From positions 1 to 43,945 of the forward strand of contig CAIYOH010000148.1 in NCBI GenBank assembly GCA_903927745.1: a stretch of DNA of 43,945 nt, given 5' to 3'. The notes under the pieces are model-generated. The model did no database searches. It worked only from the letters and a program-made list of their open reading frames with translations, and was not told where the DNA came from. Positions 25,837 to 33,862 of this stretch are shown here, piece by piece; the first letter of the stretch is position 1; each line of letters starts with the position of its first letter. Source of the stretch: an uncultured Mycobacteriaceae bacterium. Its GTDB lineage: Bacteria; Actinomycetota; Actinomycetes; Mycobacteriales; Mycobacteriaceae. The position numbers were made by a program, and so were the translations under genes.

Positions 25837-26385
25837 TCATCGCTGCGGTCCGTCGGGCTCGCTGTTCTCGAGCTCGACGCCGAACGTGTTCAGGGCCATC
25901 GCCAGGCCGGCGTAGCCGCCGACAGTGAAGACGAAGTCCATGCGTTGGCGTTCGTCGAGGCGTTCGGAGAGCGCGGCCCACGTCTGGTCGGACAGGTTGG
26001 ACCCTCCGTCGAGCTCATCGACGGCCCCGAATACGGCGCGATCGAACGGGTCGTCCGCCTCGCCGGTCCGGGCGGCGGCGATCTCGGATTCGGACAGGCC
26101 CGCCTTGCGGGCGATGGACACGTGATGTGTCCACTCGTAGGCGCAGCCGCGTCGGTGAGCGACGCGCAGGATCGCCTGTTCGCGGATGCGCGGCGGCAGC
26201 GTCGAACTGGTCAGCAGGTAACCGCCGAACCGCAGAAACGCACCGGCCAGCGGAGGGTGGCGCGCCAGCGTCGACAGGAGATTGCCCGCGCCCTCAGGCG
26301 TGCGTCGCTCGGCGGGCAGCATGGCGGACAGCGACGTGTCCACAGCATCGTCCCACTGATCCGCGGGCAGCGGCCGCACGCGCAT
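25837..26385 (-). CDS. Carboxymuconolactone decarboxylase/AhpD-like family protein
   Basis: A 182-residue helical protein of the CMD fold. Recognisable segments: RPLPADQWDDAV at the N-terminus, LARHPPLAGAFLRFGGYLLTSSTLPPRIREQAILRVAHRRGCAYEWTHHVSIARKAGLSESEIAA, the family core. The CxxC redox pair of AhpD is absent (RRGCAYEWTHH keeps a single Cys and the EWxxH motif), which suggests a decarboxylase-like or unknown role rather than peroxidase. ATG 26385 has GAGAGG upstream; a TTG at 26406 is possible but abuts the operator. Same strand as tetR, 88 bases apart. Confidence 0.87.
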   Translation of the reverse strand: MRVRPLPADQWDDAVDTSLSAMLPAERRTPEGAGNLLSTLARHPPLAGAFLRFGGYLLTSSTLPPRIREQAILRVAHRRGCAYEWTHHVSIARKAGLSESEIAAARTGEADDPFDRAVFGAVDELDGGSNLSDQTWAALSERLDERQRMDFVFTVGGYAGLAMALNTFGVELENSEPDGPQR

Positions 26386-26407
26386 CCGCGGGATCCTCTC
26401 GCTCAAA

Positions 26408-26422
26408 GAGAATCAAATTCTC
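26408..26422. promoter_or_regulatory. Operator-like palindrome B (CMD-like gene promoter)
   Basis: Perfect 15-bp palindrome GAGAATCAAATTCTC, 22 bases upstream of the CMD-like ATG and in the divergent region shared with the amidohydrolase operon. Same hexamers and 3-base spacer as site A. Confidence 0.7.
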
Positions 26423-26516
26423 GTCGACAACACAGAGATTTGCACGATTCGCCCGGCTGGTCAATGCCGGTGGAGAGGACAGCGGCTACGGAGGCCGCCC
26501 AGTCGGCCGCCGGATG

Positions 26517-26545
26517 TTGATTCTCGCTTCGCGAGAAGATAGTTT
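26517..26545 (+). promoter_or_regulatory. Putative promoter with embedded palindrome for the amidohydrolase operon
   Basis: TTGATT (26517-26522) and TAGTTT (26540-26545) are 17 bases apart. The palindrome TTCTCGC-TTC-GCGAGAA (26521-26537) fills the spacer; it uses ATTCTC and GAGAA, the hexamers of sites A and B, but in the opposite order. The expected transcription start is near 26553, about 85 nt before the amidohydrolase start. Confidence 0.55.
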
Positions 26546-26583
26546 TCACGTAGTGACTCGGGCCGCCCGGCGGTGAGGGACGA

Positions 26584-26628
26584 GATGGACTGGATGGACC
26601 AGATGGACCAGATGGACTGGATGGAGAG
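26584..26628 (+). repeat. Five tandem 9-bp repeats in the operon leader
   Basis: Five copies of GATGGACYR (GATGGACTG, GATGGACCA twice, GATGGACTG, GATGGAGAG). They lie between the promoter and the amidohydrolase start and encode the repetitive body of the leader ORF. Confidence 0.9.
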
Positions 26629-26641
26629 GCAACAGCCATGA
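26585..26641 (+). CDS. 18-codon leader ORF, coupled to the amidohydrolase
   Basis: ATG at 26585 opens a frame encoding MDWMDQMDQMDWMERQQP and ends TGA at 26639-26641, overlapping the amidohydrolase ATG (26638) by the ATGA arrangement. A good ribosome site, GAGGGACGAG, precedes it. The peptide is made of repeats with five Met, four Gln and two Trp. The ribosome site of the amidohydrolase (GGAGAGG, 26623-26629) lies inside this ORF, so its translation should influence expression of the operon. Expression is inferred, not shown. Confidence 0.55.
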   Translation: MDWMDQMDQMDWMERQQP

Positions 26642-27936
26642 ACAAAGATGACATGATCCTGATCAGCGTCGACGACCACATCGTCGAACCACCCGACATG
26701 TTCAAGAACCATCTGGCGGCGAAGTACGTCGACGATGCGCCGCGACTGGTGCACAACCCCGACGGCTCGGACATGTGGAAGTTCCGCGACACCGTGATCC
26801 CGAACGTGGCGCTCAACGCGGTGGCCGGCCGCCCCAAGGAGGAGTACGGCCTGGAACCACAGGGCCTGGACGAGATCCGGCCGGGTTGCTACAACGTGGA
26901 CGAGCGCGTCAAGGACATGAATGCCGGCGGCATCCTGGGCTCGATCTGCTTTCCGTCGTTCCCCGGGTTCGCCGGGCGGCTGTTCGCCACCGAGGATCAC
27001 GAGTTCTCGCTGGCGCTGGTGCAGGCCTACAACGACTGGCACATCGACGAGTGGTGCGGTGCGTATCCGGCGCGGTTCATCCCGATGGCGCTGCCGGTCA
27101 TCTGGGACGCCGAGGCCTGCGCCGCGGAGGTGCGGCGCGTGTCCAAGAAGGGCGTGCACGCGCTGACGTTCTCGGAGAACCCGGCGGCCATGGGTTACCC
27201 GAGCTTCCACGACGCATACTGGAATCCGCTGTGGAAAGCGCTGTGCGACACCAACACCGTGATGAATGTGCACATCGGCTCGTCGGGCAGGCTGGCGATT
27301 ACTGCGCCCGATGCGCCGATGGACGTGATGATCACGCTGCAGCCGATGAACATCGTGCAGGCCGCCGCGGATCTGCTCTGGTCGCGGCCTCTCAAGGAGT
27401 ACCCGGACCTCAAGATCGCGCTGTCCGAGGGTGGCACGGGATGGATTCCCTACTTCCTGGAGCGCGCGGACCGGACGTATGAGATGCATTCGACCTGGAC
27501 GCACCAGAACTTCGGCGGAAAGCTGCCCAGCGAGGTGTTCCGGGAGCACTTCCTCACCTGCTTCATCAGTGACCACGTCGGTGTGCAGTTGCGCAACACG
27601 ATCGGCATCGACAACATCGCCTGGGAGGCGGACTACCCGCACAGCGATTCGATGTGGCCCGGAGCGCCCGAGGAGCTGTGGGACGTCCTGTCGGTGAACG
27701 GCGTGCCGGATGCTGAGATCAACAAGATCACCTACGAGAACGCGATGCGTTGGTATTCGTTCGACCCGTTCACCCATGTGCCCCGGGAGCAGGCGACGGT
27801 CGGTGCACTTCGACGCTCCGCCACCGGGCACGACGTATCCATTCAGGCGCTCAGCCACCACCGGGACACACGAGCGGGGTCGTCGATCGCCGACTTCACC
27901 GCCAACGCGAAGGCGATCACCGGCAACACAGAGTGA
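26638..27936 (+). CDS. Amidohydrolase family (amidohydrolase-2) protein
   Basis: Metal-dependent TIM-barrel hydrolase or decarboxylase of the ACMSD-like amidohydrolase-2 family. The 432-residue protein starts with the metal-binding ISVDDHIVEPPDMF (here DDHIVEP in place of HxH), and has VMNVHIGSSG (metal His), SEGGTGWIPYFLERADRTY and EADYPHSDSMWPGAPE with the conserved metal Asp-x-Pro-His. It is first in a plus-strand operon with an acyl-CoA dehydrogenase, P450 and ferredoxin. Two paralogues lie at 38.2-40.5 kb. Substrate unknown; ring or C-C bond cleavage after CoA activation is plausible. Confidence 0.9.
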   Translation: MNKDDMILISVDDHIVEPPDMFKNHLAAKYVDDAPRLVHNPDGSDMWKFRDTVIPNVALNAVAGRPKEEYGLEPQGLDEIRPGCYNVDERVKDMNAGGILGSICFPSFPGFAGRLFATEDHEFSLALVQAYNDWHIDEWCGAYPARFIPMALPVIWDAEACAAEVRRVSKKGVHALTFSENPAAMGYPSFHDAYWNPLWKALCDTNTVMNVHIGSSGRLAITAPDAPMDVMITLQPMNIVQAAADLLWSRPLKEYPDLKIALSEGGTGWIPYFLERADRTYEMHSTWTHQNFGGKLPSEVFREHFLTCFISDHVGVQLRNTIGIDNIAWEADYPHSDSMWPGAPEELWDVLSVNGVPDAEINKITYENAMRWYSFDPFTHVPREQATVGALRRSATGHDVSIQALSHHRDTRAGSSIADFTANAKAITGNTE

Positions 27937-27944
27937 CAACCGCA

Positions 27945-29126
27945 ATGTCCAGCGCCGGAATGAATTTCGCTCTCACCGAAGACCAGGAACTTATCCGCCG
28001 GTCGGTTGCCGAGTTGGTGCGCACATTCGACGACAACTACTGGATGGATAAAGACCAGGCGCACGAGTTCCCGATGGATTTCTACCGGGCGATCGCCGAC
28101 GGCGGCTGGCTGGGTATGACGATTCCCCCCGAGTACGGCGGCCATGGCCTGGGCATCACCGAAGCCACGATCCTGCTGGAGGAGGTCGCGAAGTCCGGCG
28201 GCGGCATGAACGCGGCCAGCTCGATCCACCTGTCGATCTTCGGGATGCAACCGGTGGTGGTGCACGGCTCCGAGGAACTCAAGGCGCGCACCCTGCCGCC
28301 CGTCGCGACCGGCGAGGTGCACGTCTGCTTCGGGGTGACCGAGCCCGGCGCCGGGCTCGACACGTCACGCATCACGACGTTCGCCAAGCGTGATGGCGAT
28401 CGCTACATCGTCAATGGCCGCAAGGTGTGGATCTCCAAGGCGATGGAATCCGACAAGATCCTGCTTCTGACCCGCACCCAGCACTACGACGAAGTGGTCA
28501 AGAAAACCGACGGGATGACGCTGTTCCTCACCGATCTCGACCGCAATCGGGTCGACATTCGGCCGATCCGCAAGATGGGCCGCAACGCGGTCGGCTCCAA
28601 CGAATTGTTCATCGACAACCTGGAGGTCCCGGTCGAGGACCGGATCGGCGAGGAGGGCAAGGGCTTTCAGTACATCCTCGACGGCCTGAATCCGGAGCGG
28701 ATGCTGATCGCCGCCGAGGCTTTGGGTGTCGGGCGGCTGGCGCTGGACCGGGCAGTGCAGTACGCGAACGAACGTGAGGTTTTCGGCCGACCGATCGGCA
28801 TGAACCAGGGCATCCAGTTTCCACTGGCGGACTCTCTGGCTCGCCTGGACGCCGCGGAGTTGATGCTGCGCAAGGCCACCTGGCTGTACGACAACGGCGA
28901 ACCCTGTGGGCGTGAGGCGAACACCGCGAAATATCTGTGCGCCGACGCCGGCTTTGACGCTGCCGACCGTGCGCTGCAAACCCACGGCGGGATGGGCTAC
29001 GCCGAGGAGTACCACGTCGCCCGCTACTTCCGCGAGGCCCGGCTGATGAAGATCGTCCCGATCAGCCAGGAGATGATCCTTAACTTCCTGGGGACCCACG
29101 CCCTGAAACTGCCGCGCAGCTACTGA
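27945..29126 (+). CDS. Acyl-CoA dehydrogenase
   Basis: FAD-dependent alpha,beta-dehydrogenation of an acyl-CoA. The 393-residue protein has the standard length and motifs: FALTEDQELIRRSVAELVRTFDDNYW at the N-terminus, CFGVTEPGAGLDTSRITTFAKRDG, YIVNGRKVWISKA, GLNPERMLIAAEALGVG, REVFGRPIGMNQGIQFPLAD, and QTHGGMGYAEEYHVARYFREARLMKIVPISQEM at the C-terminus. Start: ATG 27945 is used; GTG 27933 would overlap the amidohydrolase stop (GTGA) and ATG 27960 is also possible. A P450 gene follows after 64 bases. Confidence 0.93.
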   Translation: MSSAGMNFALTEDQELIRRSVAELVRTFDDNYWMDKDQAHEFPMDFYRAIADGGWLGMTIPPEYGGHGLGITEATILLEEVAKSGGGMNAASSIHLSIFGMQPVVVHGSEELKARTLPPVATGEVHVCFGVTEPGAGLDTSRITTFAKRDGDRYIVNGRKVWISKAMESDKILLLTRTQHYDEVVKKTDGMTLFLTDLDRNRVDIRPIRKMGRNAVGSNELFIDNLEVPVEDRIGEEGKGFQYILDGLNPERMLIAAEALGVGRLALDRAVQYANEREVFGRPIGMNQGIQFPLADSLARLDAAELMLRKATWLYDNGEPCGREANTAKYLCADAGFDAADRALQTHGGMGYAEEYHVARYFREARLMKIVPISQEMILNFLGTHALKLPRSY

Positions 29127-29190
29127 CAGTCAACGGGCGCTGAGCGTGCACCCATTGACGAGACCATGTGAAAACGGATTCGAGGAGACG

Positions 29191-30468
29191 ATGACAGACG
29201 AATTCGCTGAGATGGACTTCTTCCGCGACGAGCGGCTCGTCGCGGATCCCTACCCCTACTACGAGGCCTTGCGCCACCAGTGTCCCGTCACCCGGGAACA
29301 ACATCACGGGGTCACCATGGTGACCGGCTGGGACGAGGCCTGCGCCGTGTTGAACGACGCCGACACCTTCTCGTCGTGTATCTCGGTGAGCGGGCCGTTT
29401 CCCGGCTTCCCGGTCCCGGTCGAGGGTCTCACCGACATCACCGAGCTCATCGACGAGCATCGCGACGAGTTGCCGTTCAGCGACCAGCTACCGACCCTCG
29501 ATCCGCCGACGCACACCAATCATCGCGCCCTGCTGATGCGGCTGCTCACCCCGAAGCGCCTCAAGGAGAACGAGGACGCCATGTGGGCCCTCGCCGATCA
29601 GGTGCTCGACACCTTCCTGGCGCCGGGGGAGGGCGAGGTCATCAAGGGCTTCGCGGGTCCCTTCACTCTCCTGGTGATCGCGGACCTGATGGGGGTGCCC
29701 GAGGACGATCGCGACCGGTTCGTCAACGACGTTCACCGGCACGCGGGCGGTGGCGTCGGGGGTACCGGCGAGAAATCGCTCGCGCACAGCCCGCTGGAAT
29801 TCCTCTACGGCACCTTCTCTGACTACGTCCGGGACCGCCGCCGCGAGCCTCGCGACGACGTGCTGACCGGACTGGCGACCGCGACGTTCCCCGACGGCTC
29901 GGTTCCCGACGTGGGCGACGTTGCCCGTGTGGCCAGCAATGTCTTCTCCGCAGGTCAGGAGACCACTGTCCGACTGCTGGGCGCGGCGCTGCAGACCCTC
30001 GGGGAACGCCCCGACATCCAGGCGCAGCTACGCGAGGACCGCAGTCTCCTCCCGAATTTCATCGAAGAGGCGCTGCGCATCGAGAGCCCGGTGAAGGGCG
30101 ACTTCCGATTGAACCGCGTGCCCGTCACCGTGGGCGGGGTCGATCTGCCCGCGGGCACGACGGTGATGATTCTGCAGGCGGCCGCCAACCGGGATCCTCG
30201 CCGGTTCGACGATCCCGCCACGTTTGATCCGGCCCGCAAGAACGCCCGCCAGCACATTTCGTTCGGCCGAGGCATTCACAGCTGCCCCGGCGCACCCCTG
30301 GCCCGCGCGGAAACCCGAGTGGCGCTCGAGCGGCTGCTCGACCGGACATCGGATATCCGGATCAACGAGCGCATTCACGGCCCGGCCGCCGACCGCCGCT
30401 ACCACTACGTCCCGACGTACATCCTGCGTGGCCTGACCGAACTGCACCTGGAGTTCACCCCCGCATGA
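29191..30468 (+). CDS. Cytochrome P450 (plus-strand operon)
   Basis: A 425-residue class I bacterial P450 expected to hydroxylate the pathway substrate with electrons from a ferredoxin. Motifs: LDPPTHTNHRALLMRLLTPKRL (C-helix region), I-helix NVFSAGQETTVRLLG (AGxET), ExxR as FIEEALRIESP, and heme loop ISFGRGIHSCPGAPLARAE with the proximal Cys. GAGGAG precedes the ATG at 29191. A ferredoxin gene overlaps its stop by four bases (ATGA), which marks that ferredoxin as its likely partner. Confidence 0.94.
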   Translation: MTDEFAEMDFFRDERLVADPYPYYEALRHQCPVTREQHHGVTMVTGWDEACAVLNDADTFSSCISVSGPFPGFPVPVEGLTDITELIDEHRDELPFSDQLPTLDPPTHTNHRALLMRLLTPKRLKENEDAMWALADQVLDTFLAPGEGEVIKGFAGPFTLLVIADLMGVPEDDRDRFVNDVHRHAGGGVGGTGEKSLAHSPLEFLYGTFSDYVRDRRREPRDDVLTGLATATFPDGSVPDVGDVARVASNVFSAGQETTVRLLGAALQTLGERPDIQAQLREDRSLLPNFIEEALRIESPVKGDFRLNRVPVTVGGVDLPAGTTVMILQAAANRDPRRFDDPATFDPARKNARQHISFGRGIHSCPGAPLARAETRVALERLLDRTSDIRINERIHGPAADRRYHYVPTYILRGLTELHLEFTPA

Positions 30469-30653
30469 AGGTGTCGATCGACGAGCAGCGCTGCCGCGGC
30501 CACGGCGTCTGCACCACACTCTGCCCGGACGTGTTCAGCTTGACCGATGACGGCTATGCGGTAGCGATCAGCACCACCGTGCCCACGGATTTAGTGGCAG
30601 TCACGAGGGAAGCCATCCGCTGCTGCCCCGAGCAGGCGATCACCGAGACCTGA
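30465..30653 (+). CDS. [3Fe-4S]-type ferredoxin, His variant
   Basis: A 62-residue electron carrier of the P450-associated type. The cluster motif is CRGHGVCTTLCPDVF (about residues 9-23) and CCPEQAI near the end: first, third and last Cys present, His at the second ligand position, as in many mycobacterial P450 ferredoxins. It also has a Cys before Pro where three-iron relatives often have another residue, plus a CC pair at the end, so cluster type should be checked. ATG overlaps the P450 stop. Confidence 0.92.
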   Translation: MKVSIDEQRCRGHGVCTTLCPDVFSLTDDGYAVAISTTVPTDLVAVTREAIRCCPEQAITET

Positions 30654-30717
30654 CCGCGTCTGGTCAAGGAGATTTCGGGTCCACTCAGCAATGGAGCCGC
30701 GGCCGCAGGCGCGGTCA
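30651..30717. terminator. Inverted repeat joining the stops of two convergent ferredoxin genes
   Basis: TGACCGCG (30651-30658) and CGCGGTCA (30710-30717) are exact inverted copies; each contains the stop codon of one of the convergent ferredoxin genes. The 51-base space includes a GC-rich palindrome GCGGCCGC. It may work as a two-way terminator. No U-tract. Confidence 0.35.
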
Positions 30718-30906
30718 ATCCACGATCGAGATGGCCTGCCGGGGGCATTGACGCACGGTTTCGAGCACCAGCGCCTCGTTCTCGGCCGTGACTTCCGGGT
30801 TCAACACGGACAGCATGTCGTCCTCGCCCACCTGGAAGACGTCCGGCATGATGCCCATGCACACCGCGTTGCTCTCACACAGATCCCAGTCGACGTCAAT
30901 TCTCAT
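30715..30906 (-). CDS. [3Fe-4S]-type ferredoxin, Asn variant
   Basis: A 63-residue ferredoxin: MRIDVDWDLCESNAVCMGIMPDVF, then VRQCPRQAISIVD. The cluster motif is CESNAVC ... CP, with Asn at the second ligand position and Met before Pro where a four-iron protein would have Cys. Three Cys ligands fit a [3Fe-4S] cluster. It starts 12 bases after the stop of the P450 gene at 30919-32124, its likely partner. Confidence 0.92.
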   Translation of the reverse strand: MRIDVDWDLCESNAVCMGIMPDVFQVGEDDMLSVLNPEVTAENEALVLETVRQCPRQAISIVD

Positions 30907-30918
30907 CGCACAACCTTT

Positions 30919-32124
30919 CTACCGGAGCACTGTGACGGGTACGTTCTGCCAGCCCGCGACGTTCTGCATGTTGACGCGCTGCAGGCCATCCCAGTGCACC
31001 TCGTAGCGGGGCATGAAATCCAGCAGCCGGTCCAGCGCGACGGCGCTCTCCATGCGGGCCAGCGCCGCGCCCAGGCAACTGTGGACGCCGTAACCTAGGC
31101 CGAGGTGCTGCGCCTCGGTCTGGTCGCGCTCGATGTCGAACGTGTCGCCGTCGGTGAATGCGTCCGAATCGCGGTTGGCCGCGGCGCCGATGAGGAATAC
31201 CGCCTTGCCCGCGGGGATCACCCCGCCGCTGACGTGCGCCTCCTTCATGGTCCAGCGGACGTTGTACTGGACCGGCCCCTCGTAGCGAAGGAGTTCTTCG
31301 ACCGCTCCGGGGATCTTGTCCCGGTCGTCGAGCAGCTTCTGCCACTGGTCAGGATGCTGGGCGAAGATCACCGCCGCGATGCCGAGCAGCTTGGTCACGG
31401 TCTCGGCGCCAGCACCACCCAACAGCGTGGCGAAGCCGGTGATCTCGATGTCGTCGAGCTGGCGCAGTTGACCGTCTTCTCCGGGGATCTCGGCGGCGAT
31501 CAGCCGGCTGATCATGTCGTCCTGCGGGCTTTCGCGGCGCTGCTGTATCAGACCGAAGTAGTACATCGCGGTGTCGATGTTGGCCTGCATCCCGGCTTCA
31601 GAGATCTCGATCTGTCCCGGTTCCCGGTGCAGGCTGGTGTCAATCCAGTGGCGCACCTGCTGACGGTATTCCTCCGGCACGCCGGCCATCCGGGTGATGA
31701 CCTCCACCGGGAACGGTCCGGAAAAGTCCTGGACGACATCGAAGCGGTCGGGGTCGACGGCGCCGAGGTACTTGTCGATCACTTCGACGACCGTCTCCCG
31801 CTGCGACTGCACGGCCCGCGGAGTGAACGCCTTGTTGAGCAGGCTGCGCATGTGCCGGTGCTCCGGCGGATCCATGAAGATGATCGACTTCATCTCGGGG
31901 GGGATGCCCACGCGCACCATCGCCAGGTCGCACCCGCGCGACGAGGAGTAGGTCTCGAAGTCCTTGAACGCGGCCGCCACGTCCTCGTGCCGGGTTAACG
32001 CGTAGAAATCCTCTTTCTCGTCGTAATACAAGGGCGCTTCCTCGCGCATCCGCCGGTAGATGTCGAACGGATTGTTGAAGTACTCCTCCGAAAACGGATC
32101 GAACACGACCTTCGCTGTTGTCAT
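30919..32124 (-). CDS. Cytochrome P450 (minus strand, with Asn-type ferredoxin)
   Basis: A 401-residue P450. Motifs: MDPPEHRHMRSLLNKAFTPRAV, I-helix LLGGAGAETVTKLLG (AGxET), ExxR as AVEELLRYEGP and heme loop LGLGYGVHSCLGAALARME. The ATG at 32124 lies six bases after AGGAGG; the ATG at 32130 touches that site, and longer frames are not protein-like. An inverted repeat (32159-32188) lies 35 bases upstream. The ferredoxin at 30715-30906 follows. Confidence 0.94.
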   Translation of the reverse strand: MTTAKVVFDPFSEEYFNNPFDIYRRMREEAPLYYDEKEDFYALTRHEDVAAAFKDFETYSSSRGCDLAMVRVGIPPEMKSIIFMDPPEHRHMRSLLNKAFTPRAVQSQRETVVEVIDKYLGAVDPDRFDVVQDFSGPFPVEVITRMAGVPEEYRQQVRHWIDTSLHREPGQIEISEAGMQANIDTAMYYFGLIQQRRESPQDDMISRLIAAEIPGEDGQLRQLDDIEITGFATLLGGAGAETVTKLLGIAAVIFAQHPDQWQKLLDDRDKIPGAVEELLRYEGPVQYNVRWTMKEAHVSGGVIPAGKAVFLIGAAANRDSDAFTDGDTFDIERDQTEAQHLGLGYGVHSCLGAALARMESAVALDRLLDFMPRYEVHWDGLQRVNMQNVAGWQNVPVTVLR

Positions 32125-32158
32125 CTGCATCCTCCTGAGCGGCGAGGGTTGACTAATG

Positions 32159-32188
32159 CCGTTACAGCGGCCTGGCCGTCTGTAACGG
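32159..32188. promoter_or_regulatory. Long inverted repeat upstream of a P450 gene
   Basis: CCGTTACAG (32159-32167) and CTGTAACGG (32180-32188) are perfect 9-bp arms; the spacer also contains the palindrome CGGCCTGGCCG. GTAACG is repeated again next to it (32182-32194). The place, 35-65 bases before the P450 ATG, suggests an operator. It differs from the GAGAAT motif, so a second regulator is implied. Confidence 0.55.
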
Positions 32189-32238
32189 TAACGGTAGCGG
32201 CTTGACGCCCAACCGGGAAGAACCAAAACGGCGCCATC

Positions 32239-33039
32239 TCAGAGCGGGTCGCTCGCGTGGATGGCGTTGATGACGTCGTCCAGCACACCGAGACCGGCGC
32301 CGAGTTCCCTCGCCACGTCCCGGACGGCGGCCACGTCCTTGCTGACGAAGTCCCCGACTAGGAGGGCGAACGCGGACAGGGAACCCTGCACCGCGGCGAG
32401 GTTGAGCACCCGGCTGTCGGCGCTCCCGTGCGGTAGGGCCGCCAGCAGCGCCGATTCCGGCACGCCCAGCCGCTCAGCCAGCCGGACCGCTTCCGCGAGC
32501 AACCCGATATGGCTCGCGAACAGAGCGTTGTTGATCAGCTTCACCTTCTGGCCGGCGCCGAGCGGTCCGACGTGCAACACGGGGTCGCCGTAGCACTCCA
32601 GAAGTGGCCTCACCCGGGTCACCGCACCAGCGGATCCACCCACGAAGAGCGTCAGCCGGCGGGCTGCGACGTCGGCCGGTCCGCCGCTGATCGGCGCATC
32701 GACGACGTCGACCCCTCGGGCGCGCGCGGCGATCGCCTCCATGGTCGCCGGGTTCACCGTGGTGTGCACCACCAGCGCCGAACCGGCGGGAATCGCGGTC
32801 AGCAGTGCACTGTCCAGGCAGACCTCCCGCACCTGTTCGTCGCTGAATACGCAGACCACCACGACGTCGGCCCCGACCCCGGCCTCGGCGACGTTGTTCG
32901 CGGCGCCGGCACCCAGTTCCTGAACGTCGCGGCGCGTCTGGGGATTCCGTGCATGTGCCCGGACTGCGTGACCGGCCTCGACCAGCCGAGCCACCATGGG
33001 CAGCCCCATGCGGCCCGCGCCGATGAAACCGACTTTCAC
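32239..33039 (-). CDS. NAD(P)-dependent beta-hydroxyacid dehydrogenase-like protein (tandem copy 2)
   Basis: A 266-residue member of the 3-hydroxyisobutyrate/6-phosphogluconate dehydrogenase family. Rossmann motif VGFIGAGRMGLPMVARLVEAGH (residues 3-24), VVVCVFSDEQV, substrate loop DAPISGGPADVAARRLTLFVGG, catalytic Lys in GAGQKVKLINNALF. The start is GTG at 33039, seven bases after the previous gene. It oxidises a beta-hydroxyacid or reduces an aldehyde acid; substrate unknown. Fifth gene of a run that starts with the NuoF-like gene. Confidence 0.9.
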   Translation of the reverse strand: MKVGFIGAGRMGLPMVARLVEAGHAVRAHARNPQTRRDVQELGAGAANNVAEAGVGADVVVVCVFSDEQVREVCLDSALLTAIPAGSALVVHTTVNPATMEAIAARARGVDVVDAPISGGPADVAARRLTLFVGGSAGAVTRVRPLLECYGDPVLHVGPLGAGQKVKLINNALFASHIGLLAEAVRLAERLGVPESALLAALPHGSADSRVLNLAAVQGSLSAFALLVGDFVSKDVAAVRDVARELGAGLGVLDDVINAIHASDPL

Positions 33040-33046
33040 GGGGCCG

Positions 33047-33862
33047 TCACCGAGGATGGCCCATCAGGGCCAGCGTCGCGTCGGCCGCGTCGAGCACGGC
33101 GCCGGCGCTGGCTCCGGCCCGGTGGGCAAGGTCGACGACGAGCCGAACGTCCTTCTGTAAGAGTCCACCCGCGACGTCGGCGAGCCGGTCGAGGCCACCG
33201 ATACCGCCGAGGGCGTTGAGCGCAAAGCTGTGCCCGCTACTGCGCGAGATGACGTCGGCGAGTCGGTCGGGGTCGACTCCGAGGGCGCCGGCCAGCGACA
33301 GGGCTGCGGCTGCGGTGCCCAGATTCGCGGTGAACAGCAGGTTGTTGAGGAGCTTGGTCGTTTGCCCGGAGCCCAGCTCGCCGAGGTGAATGACCGGATC
33401 GGCGAAAGTCTCGAAGACCGGGCGGCAGCGTTGCACGACGTCGGCGTCGCCGCCGGCCATCAGCAGCAGGCGGCCCTCGGCGGCCGCGGGACCCCCTCCG
33501 CTCACCGGAGCGTCGATGACGGAGACGCTGTGCGTGCGAGCCTCATTCGCGAGTTCCCGGCAGGTGTTGGGGTGCACCGTACTGTGGATCGCGATGACGC
33601 CGCCAGGTTTCATCGCGGCCAGCAGGCCGCGCTCGCCCTGCGTGATCTCCTCGATATCGGCGTCGCCGACCACGCACAGGCAGACCAGATCGCTGGCGGC
33701 GGCCAGCTCGGCCGGTGACGCGGCGAGCGTGGCCGGTGTATCGGCGAACGGCTCGAGTGTCGCGGGCTTGCGCGCCCACAGCGTCGTTGGATAGCCGGCC
33801 TCGATGATCCGCCGCGCCATGGGCCCGCCCTGGCTGCCCAACCCGATGAATCCGACGTTCAC
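33047..33862 (-). CDS. NAD(P)-dependent beta-hydroxyacid dehydrogenase-like protein (tandem copy 1)
   Basis: A 271-residue paralogue of the next gene. Rossmann motif VGFIGLGSQGGPMARRIIEAGY, VCLCVVGDADIEE, substrate loop DAPVSGGGPAAAEGRLLLMAGG, catalytic Lys in GSGQTTKLLNNLLF. The start is GTG at 33862, preceded by GGAGG and overlapping the upstream hydrolase stop by four bases. Two such enzymes in tandem may act on different stereoisomers or on successive hydroxyacids, or form a heteromer. Confidence 0.9.
   Translation of the reverse strand: MNVGFIGLGSQGGPMARRIIEAGYPTTLWARKPATLEPFADTPATLAASPAELAAASDLVCLCVVGDADIEEITQGERGLLAAMKPGGVIAIHSTVHPNTCRELANEARTHSVSVIDAPVSGGGPAAAEGRLLLMAGGDADVVQRCRPVFETFADPVIHLGELGSGQTTKLLNNLLFTANLGTAAAALSLAGALGVDPDRLADVISRSSGHSFALNALGGIGGLDRLADVAGGLLQKDVRLVVDLAHRAGASAGAVLDAADATLALMGHPR

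Noticed and set aside
26581..26630. Repeats before the amidohydrolase as a CRISPR-like or plasmid iteron array
   Set aside because: The units are contiguous 9-mers with no spacers, and they sit in a gene leader with a coupled short ORF.
30465..30653. The first ferredoxin as a four-iron protein because of its extra Cys before Pro
   Set aside because: The second ligand position is His, not Cys, as in known P450-linked three-iron proteins; kept as an open point rather than a call.
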